DNA of 64,000 nucleotides from Plecoglossus altivelis (taxonomy: Eukaryota > Chordata > Actinopteri > Osmeriformes > Plecoglossidae), in the NCBI GenBank assembly GCA_036571765.1, contig BROE01000003.1, forward strand, positions 6,200,570 to 6,264,569, read 5' to 3'. This document shows, piece after piece, positions 1 through 13,678 of the stretch. A program made the position numbers and the translations under genes. The stretch's first letter is position 1. The number at the start of each line of letters is the position of its first letter. The notes below the pieces were generated by a model, which saw nothing but the letters and a program-made list of their open reading frames with translations, made no database searches and was not told the origin of the DNA.

Positions 1-2264
1 TATACAGTAGTTAATTCATTGTTGCAGCTTTAATGTTTTCTTTTTGCATTCTGATCATTGAACACTTTGCTTGGATTATTCGTCATTACCTACACAACCA
101 CAGTCTCAAAAAGGACATATTTCTTCACGGCACTTTTTTTGCCACACTTTGCTTCATGGCTAACTGGCTACACAGTTCAACATCACATTTGAATGCCATC
201 TCCCGTCACTTGATGTTTTGCAAGTATGTTCTACGGGAGGTCATGTCTAACTTGCCCCAGTGCCATGAAGGCTTTCTGACTCATGATCCAAGCAAAGCGT
301 CACAATATGGAAAGGTTCTGTATGTTTTGACCGGCGCCTCTCATCTGAGGTCTCTCTGGGGTCTTTTTCATTCCTCTCACTCTCTCTGTTCATCCCGAGA
401 CTCTCACTCCATCCAAGACTCTCCATCCTCGCCAGGTATCCTTGTGCCCTCCCTCCTTTAACGGTGCTCAGTGATGTTGCCACGCCACAGGGTGACACCA
501 GTTTTATACTCGTTGTTGTTCATATGTTGCTCCTATATTTTTTTTTATTTATTTCATCCACATGCAAAATTACATAAACATGTTGATTTAGCTTTGCTCT
601 CTGTAAAGAATATTAAAGAAACGTAACGGTTGTGATATTTGTCTTGTTTTTCAATGTTTCAGGCTGTGGTACATGACAAGGATTGCTTGGCAAAATAACT
701 TGAGTATTACTTTGTTAAACCTAAAACACTTAATTATAGGAAATGATTGAAGGTATCTGGTTAAATCAGAGAGCCATATCATTAGAAAATCTTATTTTTA
801 AAGTGTTTACTGTCACATTTTAATCATGTGTGGTTTATATAAAAAACATGGATAACTTAAGTAACTAACATAACCACAACACATTTGTGAACTACTATAT
901 TGAAATTTTAAGTGTTTCCTTCTTCAAGATGATAAACACTTCTTTCAGTCCGCTCGTATGTGGATGAATTGTTCATCTGTGTCCTTGAGCTTCTCAAACT
1001 AACATGGTATGGATTATGAATTATGTTATTATTAAATTAACAACTGTCATGGATGTCTACGTTAGAATGCATTGGTACATGATGAACAAGTGTATTCTCT
1101 ATATAATGCAGTCCAGTACATGTTGACATAGACTGTGTGCCTCCTTGAGGTGATATAACTGTATTGAAAAGGCTTGTTTTAAATTGGTCTAGTTTGTGGC
1201 ATTTGGCATTTGACCTGCGATGGACCGAGTAATCTTTAAATATTTTTTAGTTATGTGATCTTATCATATGTGATCTTTTGAGGCGACCTTGAAATGTATA
1301 GTGCTTCTCATCTTTCATAATGTAGCCTATGGTGTTTAACAGACAGCCGATCCCATTTAGTTTTTATTCTGGTCTTTATAGTTTTATTTTCAAAACCCCC
1401 AAGAGAAAACATACTTAATCCGAATAAAACTTTGGCACAAACTGGCACATCTGTGTACAATTGTGGTAATACAGGCTGTCTGTAATGCCTATAATGCCTT
1501 TGGCTTGAAACCGACAAAGTATCACTTAGACTACAGCAGTTATTGGGGTTAATCAATGCTGGCACAATTTGATCTTTACCTTTGTTATTGTATGACATAA
1601 TGTGTTCAAAAGGGTGTAACTCAAACAGGATTGATATTAGAAGAAATTTTTGATTTAAAGATTAGAAGAAAAAGATGTATTTTGACTGGACCTAACGTTT
1701 GAGTTCAACGGGCATTACAAAATATTGCATACTATTAGATCAATCAGAACCATCTGAATTCATAAGATGAACATCTAGACTCCTGTATGTGAAATGTAGT
1801 ATTGAAAGAAATTCCTGTATCAGGTCATGTCCTGTTGAAATGGCTAGGTTATTAGAGGCTTATGGTCTGTCTGTGTAGACAGAGGAAATAGAATGGCTTT
1901 CCAGCTTTTGGATTTCATAACATAGATAACTGAAATACAAGTGAAATATTTCTCATGGCTTCAGCATGAAAACCTACCTTTTTTGTAATTTCTTTCTCTT
2001 CTCAGTCATCCAAGATCTTTCAGCTCATAGTTACTCAGAGTAAATCATTAGTGAAATGGATACTTAATTAAACTTAAGGTTGTTTCAGTTGTTTCAAACA
2101 CCTGTAATGTGGTTTTGCTCATGAGTATTTGTACAATCCTCTAAGTTGGCACCAAAAGTTGACATTTCAAAGGTTGACTTTTCTAAGTTGGCATTTCAAA
2201 GTATCAGATCCTTGAAAAGACTGTTTGTATTTGTACTTGTCAAGCTGTGGGGCCTTCCTGAAGT

Positions 2265-2290
2265 AAAAAAAAAAAAAAAAAAAAAAAAAA
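2265..2290 (+). repeat. Poly-A run
   Basis: Twenty-six uninterrupted A residues in the upstream intron. It could be the tail of an old retroposed element, but no element body or target-site duplication was recognised in front of it. Confidence 0.9.
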
Positions 2291-5200
2291 GGTTAGGTTA
2301 AAAAGGTTAAAGGATCTTTTCTTCAAATGTATTTATGTATTTTGACAGTTGAGGTGAAGTTGAATAGGAAAGTAAAACCACAGTCAAAGTATAGTTAACT
2401 TTTATTTTACAAAGACAATTTTTTTTAATTCTTTTTGAAGTTTGGGGCAACAGAGTTGTACATAAATACATTATCAACTATGTAAACACCATTAGGAAAA
2501 GGGTATTCCTTTAAAAGCAGTCGCTGAAATGTTTGCGAAGTACTATGCAACAACAAGGCAGGTTGTGATGAATTGGCAAACACACCACTATTTTGGTAAT
2601 TTATACCCTGTCGTTGCTAAGAAAAACATACCATTTCCTATTCAGTACCAGGGCTCCTTTGGAGGGGGGTTCATCGAAGTGACATGTGCTGGTTCAAATG
2701 AAATCCACATGGACAACATAGACATACTTGACTTTAGCCTGAGGCCACTGACAGGAAAATACTCCTAACCCATGGTATCACCCTGGGGTCAGATGGTGTG
2801 ACATCACTGATCTTGTGTTTCCTGATCCAGGCCATATGCCAGTCTAGCATGGCTGAAGGTTCGGTCCTGAGTCTTTACTTGCATGGCTGTTGTCTGGACT
2901 GATGTTAAAACCTGATGCTAATGACACTTTGGGGACTTAAGTGTTTGTTAACTAAACAAGCCAAATGCTGTGTTTGATGGGTTTTAGTGGTCAGTGATGA
3001 ATATTGCTTTCCCCTGTAGAATTTGGCATGTGGGCTTAAAGGCACCAAAACAGATGTGGTTCTGAGTCAACTGTGGGGATAGAAGTAGAGTTTTACAGTG
3101 TGAATAAAGTAATAATTAGATGTTTAGAATAACAATAAGATATAGAAAAAAGAGATGCTATTTTGTATGCATTATTGCAATCTGTTTCTCATCACTGTTT
3201 TATAGCTCTTTGGGAGTATTTCGCAAAGCCTTAATATTAGCATACTTCTCTCTGCCAACACAGATTCTTTATCAATTGCAATTTAGAGAAGAAAGTCAGC
3301 CACGCATCGTTAGAAACAAAAGACACATATCACACACCATGATTGATTTGTTTTGATCCTATTTGAACAGAAGGATTATCTAGCTTTTAATTGAGCAAGC
3401 AATGGAAGAGGTATTTATACAATTCACATGGAGCATAAATATCAGACGTCAGCAAAGAGTCTTTCATGTAAGCCAGCCATCTTCCTGCCGCAGATTGATA
3501 AACATCTGCGATGAGCATGGTTGACGTCAAACACCACCGTTTGAAATAGAGTCTTCTGTTTTGAAGCCCTGACCAAATTATACTTGAGAGTCATTTGGAC
3601 ATGATTCCCATGAACGTCAATGGAGTCTCAGAAATACAACGAAAATGTAAGCATTGGGGAGAGCGCAAGTCTGAGCCGCATGCAGTACAAGGCCTGGGTC
3701 TAGAGTCAGACACTTGGGGAGAGGGCCATTTGGGCCACTGTTTGTTCATAGGCACTCCAGTTGGGGATGGGATTCAGTGGAATCAAATAAGAGGAGACAT
3801 GGGGTAGGAATCTGGAAGTATTTAAGTTGGGCTTTCCCTGGTTTATCCAATGATCGTGAACAGGGCCCTCACTAGACAGCCAGAGAAAACGTCTGTTTTC
3901 CCTCAGCTAGCTTTGCAAAGTATCTCAGGGCATCTAAAGCTTATCGATGTGAATCCTCTTCCCGACAGCACTTTAATGCGTGCTCTTCTCACGTAAGGCT
4001 ACTGCAGAAGATGTGATAGGGCCTGTTTATGTTCAGGCCTGTCGATGGCTATCAAGTTGACACAGTGCTCTGGAGTTCATAAACCTCAGGATCATTGTCA
4101 AAGGAAGAGTGTTTCTCCCTGTACTTTGAGTAACAGTATGATGGATTAAGTGTCCAGGAGGGTTATAGTAACTATCTCAATGTAACAGATCTGCTTTAGA
4201 CAGTGGAGCTTATCACATTTCCCCACTGTCTTATAAAATATACTCTACGCTGCTGTTAGTGATGTGATGTCAGCTAGAGACACAATGGACGTTATTGTAG
4301 CACACTTTATATAAAGTGTTAATACCTAAGGTACCGGTGTATGTTAGCTACCTGTCAGGTCTGTTTCTACTTTTGTTTCTCTGTGAGGCTGTGGGGGCCA
4401 CTGGTGCCCAGATGGTGAGGAAATTCCTGCATGTCAATGTCTGAGTCTTCTCATAGATGTTACTTATTCAGCCCTGCCTCTGCTCGTGATTTTAAAAAAT
4501 CACAGCCGTTTACATCACAGAATGTTTAGTTTTCTCATGATACAGGGGAAGTCATATTCACTCGCTGTAATTGCAAGCATATTTCAATGAGGACAATATG
4601 AAGTGAAGACATTGGGGTTGTATTAAGTCTACTTTTGATGTTTTGAAAGATAAGGAATATTAGTCACACTTGAGGTCGTACCATTTCTATCTAAACTTTA
4701 GGAAGTGAGGTTGTCATATTTGTAAGGATTTCTGCAGTCTCTGAGTTTGCTGAGACCAGGTGCAGGATAGTTTTTATTAATTTATTTGATCTCACAAGGG
4801 TAGAAATCAAAGGAGATAAAAGCTTCGGTAAACAGATTATTTTGATCTGTGACAGAACAATACTACCCCCATAAACCTGTGTTTAGCTTAGAGGAATTTC
4901 TTAATGAGACTCTCTGAGCAGGTGTTTGAGTTCAACAACTTTACAAAACATTAAATGTGTTTGGGAGACTGCCACACAAGACTAAAAATGACTTTAGTCA
5001 GCTTGTCGTTGAGATACACCATGTTAAAAGCAACTGGAGGGCCTTTGGCAAGGGATATCTTGACATCTGCTTCAAAGATTGTTGACTTGTGATACCATTG
5101 ATAATGATGTAAACAGAGACAGCTCAATTAATATAACATGCTATTTATGCATCTATTATTTCCCATTTTGCTATTCTGCCCTGACTGTACGAGTTTCCAG

Positions 5201-8200
5201 TTCAGTAGAGCAACGGTAGAGTGGGGCGTGTATGAAAGAAGTAAGTTCCAGTTTAAACATTGTACAGATGCAAGGGCACTTTTGGCCATTCCTTGTTGAC
5301 TTATGGTTGCTCAGTTTACGTTTTGTGAGAGGTGTTGGCTTAAAGAGAAAGCCCTGCTGGAGAAACTTAATATACCCACTTTACGAGTTGTTTATTTTAG
5401 CCATTGTTGATGGCTGAAGCCCAGTTAGGCACTGACTACAGACTACTGTTCAAGTCTGTGGAACTTTCTGCATCACAAGCAGTCAGCAGCTCCTACAGTG
5501 CACAATTTATGAAATACTTTAACATTTGTGGAAGGATTTTGACTTTGAAGTATCCCTTTCAGTCACCATCACACTACAATAAACTCTTCCATATCAACAT
5601 GGTCCTGATGTAGTACATGCAAGTGCCATGATGTTGCTGCGATGACCCTGCAAATGTGAACTACAATGTTTGCAGGGCCAGTGACCATTAAATTTTTATT
5701 TAATATTTTGTAACATTAACATTAACCTAACCGCCTTTTAATCATTAGAATGCAACATCTTTAGTTTCACCATTTCTGCATACCAGATTGGTTTTGGTAT
5801 GGACTTCATTAGACAGGGTTAGACTGTGCTGGTAGTGCAGGGTTAGTCCTAGGTGTTGGACCAGGCCTGGTGGCTGTTTTGGCTGGTTGATGTAAGATCT
5901 ATGACTCTGACATTCCTCTGCCCCACGATGCTTCTCTTACCAGCTGTTCCCACGTTGACAACATGTGTTGTTTTGACTTCTGTCTTTGAAACTCCCAGCA
6001 AAACAGGACCTTTAACAGAAAAGCAGCCTAGGATTGCTCTCTCACCATATGTTTTACTTCCCCAGTCTCTCTCTAATCCTCAGCAAATGCTTTCATCTTT
6101 TTCCAAACCTGAAATATGACACAGTCATCGATGTAGGTCTGCAATATATAACCATTTAGAAATACTGTTGATTGTATTCGTGCATGTTGATGTGATAATA
6201 AGGCATAGCTGTTTTAAAGACTGGCGGTGCATACTTCACTGTATTGTATTGTAAGAAGTATGATAAACGATCAGGACTCTCTTGAGACTGGATAAAATAG
6301 CCATATTTGGATCTTTAATGCAGCTGACATGACCTTAAGAGTCTGTTAGCAAGTGCAGGGCGTAATATTCTGGACAGCCTTCACACAGCCCTGCACTGCA
6401 AGCTTGTACTTGCTCCAGGACTTCTCAGATCCCCTTTGAAGACAAAATGTAACTATGGTTACCATATGCTTAGTATTACCATCCACTTGCTCTGCTAGCA
6501 CTCCGCAATGTGATTGGAATTCAGCCTTGGCACTCTGAATTGTGCGGAGATATTGTGTTTGTTAGAACCTGTGAATATAGGATACATCTTATCTTTATGG
6601 AAATTTCATACTTTTACATACATTTCACACGTTTGGTTGCATGATGGTTCGTTATTTAATTCTTTTCAAAGTATTTATTTGGTTGTGTTGACATAACATG
6701 TCCTTGAAAATGATTGTGTTATGTGAATGTATAACTTGATTGTGATCACGACAATCTCAAAGGATTTACTAGCACAGATAATGTGTGGATGAAATATTCT
6801 ATACGTGGAATTTTACAATCAAGTCAAATAATGGGCAAAGAAATGAAAGAGGCAGCTTCTGACCTGTAATAAAATCTGACCTGGGATTTTATCCTATGTT
6901 CAAATCCATGACTTTGGGAATGGGAACAAGAGTAGAAACGTCCCCTTTTCTTGTGTGTTCTTCAGAAGTGACAGAACCTGTACTAATAGTCATGTTGGCT
7001 GAGTAACAGATATTTCTCCACAGGAACTAGTCTGGTCTCCCTCAAATGCTTCTCTAAATGCTTCCATGTGCGCTATTGGCTTACCTGTCCACATTGATGG
7101 AGAGGGTGGGGGTCACCAGGAGAGGGTAACCTGCCAATCCAAGACAAAGATGTTTTTTATGCACCCAGATAAAAAAAACATGACAAAAAAGTCCCAAATA
7201 CATTTTATAAAACAGCATTTCGCATTTAGTAAGGTTTTTTTTTTGTTATTGTTTGTTGAAAATAGAAAGAAACATAAGAAATTGAAAAGTCTGAAATGTA
7301 TTTTGTGCTTTTTTATGCTCAACAACATTTATACCTGTATGATCATCAAAACGTGTTTGACTTTAATACTGTAATACACAAGCTGTTTTAGGTATCAGTT
7401 TGGAAACCACACAAAATAAATACGATTTTGAAGGATTTAGTTTGGATCTCAAATAAGCAAACTGTAAACCAGAGCCATGAAACCCTCTGCATGGAGACTA
7501 TGTGAAGCGGAACCATGACACTTACTAAAGCTGTTAACAAATACAATAATCTGCCAAATAAAGCCCATCACTTCTCAGCAATACAACTTTTTCTGGTTGA
7601 TAGCCATTGTTAAAAAGAATCACAGGCATGTGGTTTGGAGGCATTCAGCAATGTGGCAAGTTAAAGCCATTGGTCTTATTTCGTCATATGTTAATCCATG
7701 TTATTTCCACATGAATGTCATCGGCTTATACTAGATTTACCTAGCCAATCATGTGAAATGAATTGCTATTACAATTTGGGGAAGGGGGCAATCTGTCCCA
7801 AGAGAATATCTTCTTTCATGTGACTTAGTCATGCTTCTTTTCTCAATAACTTTTTCCCTTCGTACAAATGCAATGAGGAAACTTTTCCCAATACATGGTT
7901 ACATCTGTCTATTTACTAATTCAGGTTTACATGTAGTATGACCTATAAACGTATCTTAAGGCAGTAGTGGCAACCATCAAGATAACAATAAATAACAATA
8001 TTCTTAAAAGCAATGTATGGAACTAGCCATGTAACTAGCCATACAGGCTACATGTTTCGACCAGTAACCAACATTTAATCCTCACAAGGATACATTTATA
8101 CCACTTCAGTATCAAAAACACTTTTACTCTCCTATCAAAAATATCACAGAATACCAGGAGACCAGTAGCCATCTACTTATGTTTTACTTTTTCACTGATA

Positions 8201-8248
8201 TTTTACTCATTTTAAAGGAACAGCATGCAGACTTGCTAGTTGCCTTAC

Positions 8249-8413
8249 CTGAGTGCTGTGTGTCTGGGTAGGAGAGTGGTGGACTAGACGTCCCTGGGTC
8301 TTCCCCCTCCTGCTCTCAGAGGTGAAGCTGTCCTCTGGTCCCACGGGCTGTGCCAGCTTTCTACGCTTGGTTTTACCAGCCCTGATTAACTAATGGCTGA
8401 CAGATGAGGCTGT
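8249..8413 (-). other. Possible antisense non-coding exon
   Basis: Read on the minus strand, a pyrimidine-rich tract ending in CTGCTCAG (AG at 8414-8415) is followed by 165 bases that are more GC-rich than their AT-rich surroundings. These end at CAG followed by a GTAAGG donor (GT at 8248-8247). All three frames are closed across the full 165 bases, so it would be non-coding. If an inner acceptor before 8381 is used, one frame stays open and is basic, with a KRRK cluster. In human, antisense transcripts are known at ADAMTS9, but nothing here shows homology to them. Chance occurrence is quite possible. Confidence 0.2.
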
Positions 8414-10081
8414 CTGAGCAGAGGGAGGAACACACGGTCATATAACATCTTCTCCCTGCAGTTAAACAGCAGATACAGTTCAGACGACGAGCACAGCTCG
8501 TATGGCTGTGATTTCCTTTCTTCGTCCTTCTCTTTTTTCTTTTCCGTTTTTTCTTCTCCTTCTACAACCGTACTGAGGAGGGGCTGCCACCCCTCCTTCC
8601 CTCTTTCCACTCCCATCCTCAGAATGTTTGCCTCTTTCTGCTTTTAGTGTCTTATCGTTTTGAAAGTGTGTTTGCAGCGGGTTTGTGTATCTGCCATGTT
8701 TAAGATCAGCCACTCTCTATGGGCTGGCTTTGATCTTTCCAGTCAGCTGAGCTGAGCTCTGTGTTTAAAATACCTCTGTAATTACAATGTGTGATGTATG
8801 TGTGTAGAGTGTCAACCACTGCCCGTACCACAGTAAAGAAAAGACAGGATCTGTTCAAATGAGTTCAAATGGGTACTCCAGTGGAGTGCACATACCAAGA
8901 GCTGCTCAAACTTGTCCCTGAGTTAGAATTTTGTAGACTGTTCCCTCTTTATCGGCAGAAAAATTCTGGTTGTTGAGACACATGATAATAATAAGGGCAT
9001 GTTGTTTAAAAAAATGTATACTGAGTTGCAAAAACGGTCTTTAAAGAGATGTGTCACAGCATAATCCATCATGGTCATGATGAATTATATTGTAGATGAT
9101 AGCCACAAGGAGAGCCCAAAGGCATGAGTTCTGGCTTATGCAACATTCTGAGATCATAATTAATGGACAATGCAAGATTATGTTTATCATCTGGACTGGA
9201 AAATATGCTAAGACAAAACAGAGTTTTCCATGTCTTGTGTACCATAGTCCTGCAGGCCATTTTGGAGTGGCTTTGTGTTAGAGGGGCTCTATCATGGGGT
9301 AGAAATAGAGGGATCTCTAATTGCTGTCTGGCCTCATAAAGATAGAAAAGTCTAGAATATTTGTATTTGCCATCTCAGAAAAGGGACTTTTTGAAAGCTC
9401 TAATCAGGGTCCTTGGTTTTCATTCTCTTTTGTTGTTTTTTTTTCCCCTCAAGATTTCCTGAAGCATTGTAGACTGATTGAAACCAGATGATTGTCTAGC
9501 CCTGCGTATGCATCTAGGTTTTGGCTTGGGAGCCTTGTCTTTCACTGCTGAGTACCATGCACAGGCGGTTAGCAGTAAGTCCTTTGTTTACAGGTTAAGG
9601 AGGGTGTACTGTGTTCAGCCATAGGCTAGCAGTGAGACTTTTAGCGGAAATAAATGTTTTGTAAAACAAAATTGGGTTATAGCTCAACCACTTGGCCAGT
9701 AGATGCAGCCACAACTCCTTTGCATATCACAATACAGAATGAGGACAGATTGTACACTATGATGGTTCGAAGATGAACTGTAGTTGGCTGCTTTTCATGT
9801 TTTTTTTTTTCCACTCAAGTTTATTTGTCCTACTACTTTCCAATGTGGACCCCCCAAAAACCAACCTAAACAACGGGCACAAGTTGCTTAAACATTTGAA
9901 AAATAAATACTAACAGTGGCTCACCACTACACATTGTATTGTACTTTAATTTGTGTCAGGCTGTTATTTTCCTTCACAGGAATGCAGCATTTCTATTTAG
10001 AGAGAACTATTTGGATACTGTATTGTCAGATAGAAACGTTGTGTTCTTGCTGTCATTTTGTGCTTTATCTTTCTTCTCCAG

Positions 10082-10249
10082 TGTTCTGTGAGCTGTGGCC
10101 AAGGGATCAAAAAGCGGGAGATAGCTTGTCTCTACCAGAACCAAACCCAAATAGAGGACGAGCACTGCAGTCATCTGTCGCGACCCCGGACCCAGAAGAC
10201 CTGTCGGGCCCGGAGATGTCCCAGCTGGAAGGCCAACAGGTGGAGCGAG
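10082..10249 (+). CDS. adamts9: ADAMTS exon: TSR (first in window)
   Basis: A 168-base exon, phase 0 at both ends. The acceptor has a good pyrimidine tract (TTTCTTCTCCAG) and the donor is GTATGT. It encodes 56 residues starting CSVSCGQG, which includes the O-fucosylation motif CSVSCG, then the later TSR cysteines. It ends with the tryptophan segment WKANRWSE, which opens the next TSR. There is one N-glycosylation sequon, NQT, in the loop. If the protein has the 15 TSRs usual for ADAMTS9 and ADAMTS20, this is TSR11; that number is inferred by counting back from the last TSR. Confidence 0.95.
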
Positions 10250-12639
10250 GTATGTGTCCTCGCTGTCCCCATCCACTCTCAAAATACCCCAGGGCCCCTC
10301 GGTGCTAGCAGCTGGGACATCAGCACAAACAGTTTCCCAGCAGCCCCGCTCCATACGCACACGCTCTACACCTGTCCAATCACCAATGAGTTTATACAAT
10401 AAACACCTGTTCAATCACCAATCAGTTTACACATATGAAAGACCAGCATGACCAGTTTGGACATAAGATAAACACCCATGTCAGGATTTGCGTAACTGTT
10501 TATGCAATTCACTTGACTTGTATACTTGTGAGAGAAAATATTATGGGAAAATGGAGTTCCGAAAGCCTGTTCTGGGTTCTTGCTCTGTGCTCAGTACAGT
10601 ACTCTCAGGACAGTTTTGCAGCTCTCTGAATAGGACAATCACTTTTTGTCTGTACATTTTCCAAACCAACAAAAGATGAACAAAGTACAATGTTGTGCAT
10701 TGTAAAACTGCAATTACAAATTTCTTAAACGAAAGCGTAAACGTAACTTAAAAGTTACTTACAGGCACTCCTGCACCAAAGATTTCACTCCATTGCAAGT
10801 CACACAGCCAGTATAGTCTTCCTAGGTAGGAGCATGTTACTCACTGTGACAGCCTTTCCCAGCAAGCCAGCAGGTTATTGCAGCAGCCTTGAGCAATCGG
10901 ACACTGTCATGGTTGCAGAGAGCAAAGAGCAGGCAAAGGAGATCCGAGGGTGTGGCTGTGTGCTTGTGTTGTGTGTGGGGGGGGGGGGGGGGGGGGGGCG
11001 GGGGGGGGGGGGGGGGGGGTGTGTGTTCAGGTGCTGAATGTGAGCAAGTGAGCGAGCAGTACTGAGTCTGCTACCCGCGAACAGGAGCGTGACACACTTA
11101 TGGCTCAGTCACGCTGGAGCAGGCACAACCACGGAGGCCAGGACAAGGCAAGCCTTGAATCCAAATTTAACACAAGGCTGGAGGGAGGAAGGGAGGGATG
11201 GAGAGAGGGAGGGAGGGAGGGAGAAGGGGAGGTTTATCCTTCTCTGACAGGCTCCGTGGAACGGCTAGCGTCTTTCCAGGAACGAGAAATAAGCAAACTG
11301 ACAAGAGAGCATGAACAGAGTACATTCAGCAACGGAACTCAAACAACCAAGTCACTTTGACCAACGTGGACTTTTCTTCTGAAACTGTAGTGTTTTATTC
11401 ACACAAATAAATAGGTCATGAACTGATTCAGAGGATATACAGTCAACAACTACTCACGTACTTAATGCACACTCACGTATCCTCAGTCCTGCTTGAAAGT
11501 TGTGAAGCCCCATTAGGTTCAGAGTAAGCCTATCTCTGTCTTTCTCTATGAGACCGCTGCCACTTCCCAGACCCCAAGGGCCTCATTCCGCCTCTCACTC
11601 TCCCCTGTTGGTGTCTGGAAGCAATCATCTCCCTCCACATACCGCCAGAAACCATGAAATCCACAACTAGAGCATAAAGACATGTTTTATATCTTAACAT
11701 TCATGCCTGTGACAACTTTGGAAACCTCAGCACCCACCGTTTGGGCTTTTCAGAAGCCACTCATTCACTCGCGACTGCCTCGGACAGGGGGTGATAAGGG
11801 GGTGAGGAGGTTGAGGAGGTGGGGGGCGGTGATGATAGTTGGGTAGGTGAGGAGGAAGGGTTGGGTAAGGAAGGTGGGTGCGTTTGTGGTTGATGAAAGG
11901 ATGGGGTGGGTGAGGATGGAATGAGGATTGGGGTAAGGACAAAGGGTGGGTGAGGAGGGAGGGTGGGTGGGTGAGGAGAGGGTGTTGAGGAGGTGGTGAT
12001 GAGAGTGAGGTGGTGGCTACCATCCCCAAGTCCACACTAGCATGGGTCTGCCTCCCACCCCACCTCTACATTAGCTGGTTTCATAAGGCCGGTCTGCCTT
12101 ATCACTGGCCTCATCACTGGGGGACGGGTGAAGGATTGCAGAATAGGGAGCTGAACATTGAACAGCCTGCACACTGTAGATAGAAATAAAAGTGTCATGG
12201 AAAACAATTAAAATCTGGTTTCTAAAGCTAAACCTGTCATCGAAACAACACAAGACAATAAATTACTTTAGAATTCTTCAGGCTATTAGAAAAGGAGATC
12301 TGCTTCTCTTAATTATCCTAATTCAGATTGCCAAAATTGACTCTGTTCTAATTCCAAACATGTGAATTGAAAACCTAATTTAACACATGGTTTATGATCC
12401 TCACTTAATTTACGAATAAGTGAAGTAGTAACCTTTCAACATGTTGGGAGGGTTTGTCACGAAGGGAGGGAGGAGACGTTCTTCAGCTCCAGGGGAAATT
12501 GTTGCCAAACCTTGGCGATAACAGTGCCAAACAAACTGGTCATATTGCATGAGCAAACAAATTGTATGGATATGTGCCGGTATGGAACTAAATAGAAAAG
12601 CTCTGATGTAGCTATAAAGCTCTAGTGTGGACACTGCTC

Positions 12640-12706
<67 letters not shown>

Positions 12707-13643
12707 GTTCTGCCACCTGTGGAGTGGGCACCCAGACCAGAGATGTGTATTGCAGGCTGAAGCGTACAGGCCGCGTCAGTGGGGAGCTGTGTGATCCTCT
12801 CTCTCGTCCTGCCAGCAGCCAGACGTGCCAGCTGGCTCCCTGCGTCTCCTATACCTGGGTGGCTGGCGAGTGGCAAGATGTAAGTATTCTCTTGTTCCAC
12901 TGTGTTTCTCTTTTTCACCATCTCTCTCTCTCGTTCTCTCTCTCTTTCTCTCTCATACTTAAGCCAAAAGCAAATATAAACTTCTCTCAACACACACAAT
13001 TGTAGACTAACCAAGAGGTGAAACATTATGCTTAAGACATTTTGACAAAGTGAAGTATCCCACAATACTGGTATTTAATCAATTCCAACACACACTGTTC
13101 AACCAAACCCCCTTTCTTCTTAAGAATAATAACATTCTACATCTCAAATCTTGGCTAATAGTTTCATACACTCATTAGTGGGCAGAACTTGGTTAGACCA
13201 GCATGTGTGTTTAATGAATAGTGGTCATGGTATTTGTGTGCAGGGCAGACAGTCAATCACCTAGCGTTGTTGGCAAGAGAGACAGAGCAGGAGAGGGAGG
13301 GAGGGAAGGAAGGAGAGAAGAGAAGAGGGAAGGAAGGCGGGAGGGAAGAGGGAAGGACAGCTGTGTGGTTCTTTGAGGAGACTCCTCTGGACTAGACACA
13401 AGGGCCTTGGTGATAGCCATCAGTCTGTAATAGATCTCATCCCAGCCTCAAAGCACTGATCTATATCATCCCTTTTATTTCTCAGAGAGGTACTGGGCGG
13501 TACTGAGATAGAGTGCGTGGGCACAGAGAGGTGTAGGACTGTTTGCAAGGACACTTATTTTATCGTGTCTAAAGTTGAGAACACAGAATATGAACACCAT
13601 GTAAGGACTTGGTGCTTCCTCCCCCCAGTGTAGGAATGCTTGT

Positions 13644-13678
<35 letters not shown>

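Larger units (their letters stand above)
1..10081 (+). other. Long upstream intron of the ADAMTS gene
   Basis: No exon with the cysteine spacing of a thrombospondin repeat or any other ADAMTS domain was found here on the plus strand, so the stretch is read as one intron of more than 10 kb in front of the exon at 10082. It is AT-rich, with a 26-base A run at 2265-2290. Open frames of 60-142 codons occur (for example 33-461, 2529-2768 and 7066-7374), but they lack splice context or recognisable protein character. A possible minus-strand exon near 8.3 kb is listed separately. That the region is intron rather than partly intergenic is inferred from the gene needing upstream exons. Confidence 0.7.
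10250..12705 (+). other. Intron with poly-G run, purine tract and G-rich minisatellite
   Basis: A 2.46-kb intron with donor GTATGT. It holds a 35-bp direct duplication at its start, an extreme poly-G run near 11.0 kb, a purine-only stretch at about 11179-11232 and a degenerate G-rich minisatellite near 11.78-12.02 kb. It ends in a long TG repeat that touches the acceptor. No coding exon was found inside. Confidence 0.85.

Noticed and set aside
33..461. 142-codon plus-strand open frame at the window start
   Set aside because: No domain and no TSR cysteine pattern. Composition (Ser, His, Leu, Cys-rich) is typical of chance frames in AT-rich intron.
2529..2768. 79-codon open frame ending LTGKYS
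   Set aside because: Looked somewhat protein-like but has no clear splice sites in phase with the gene and no recognised family.
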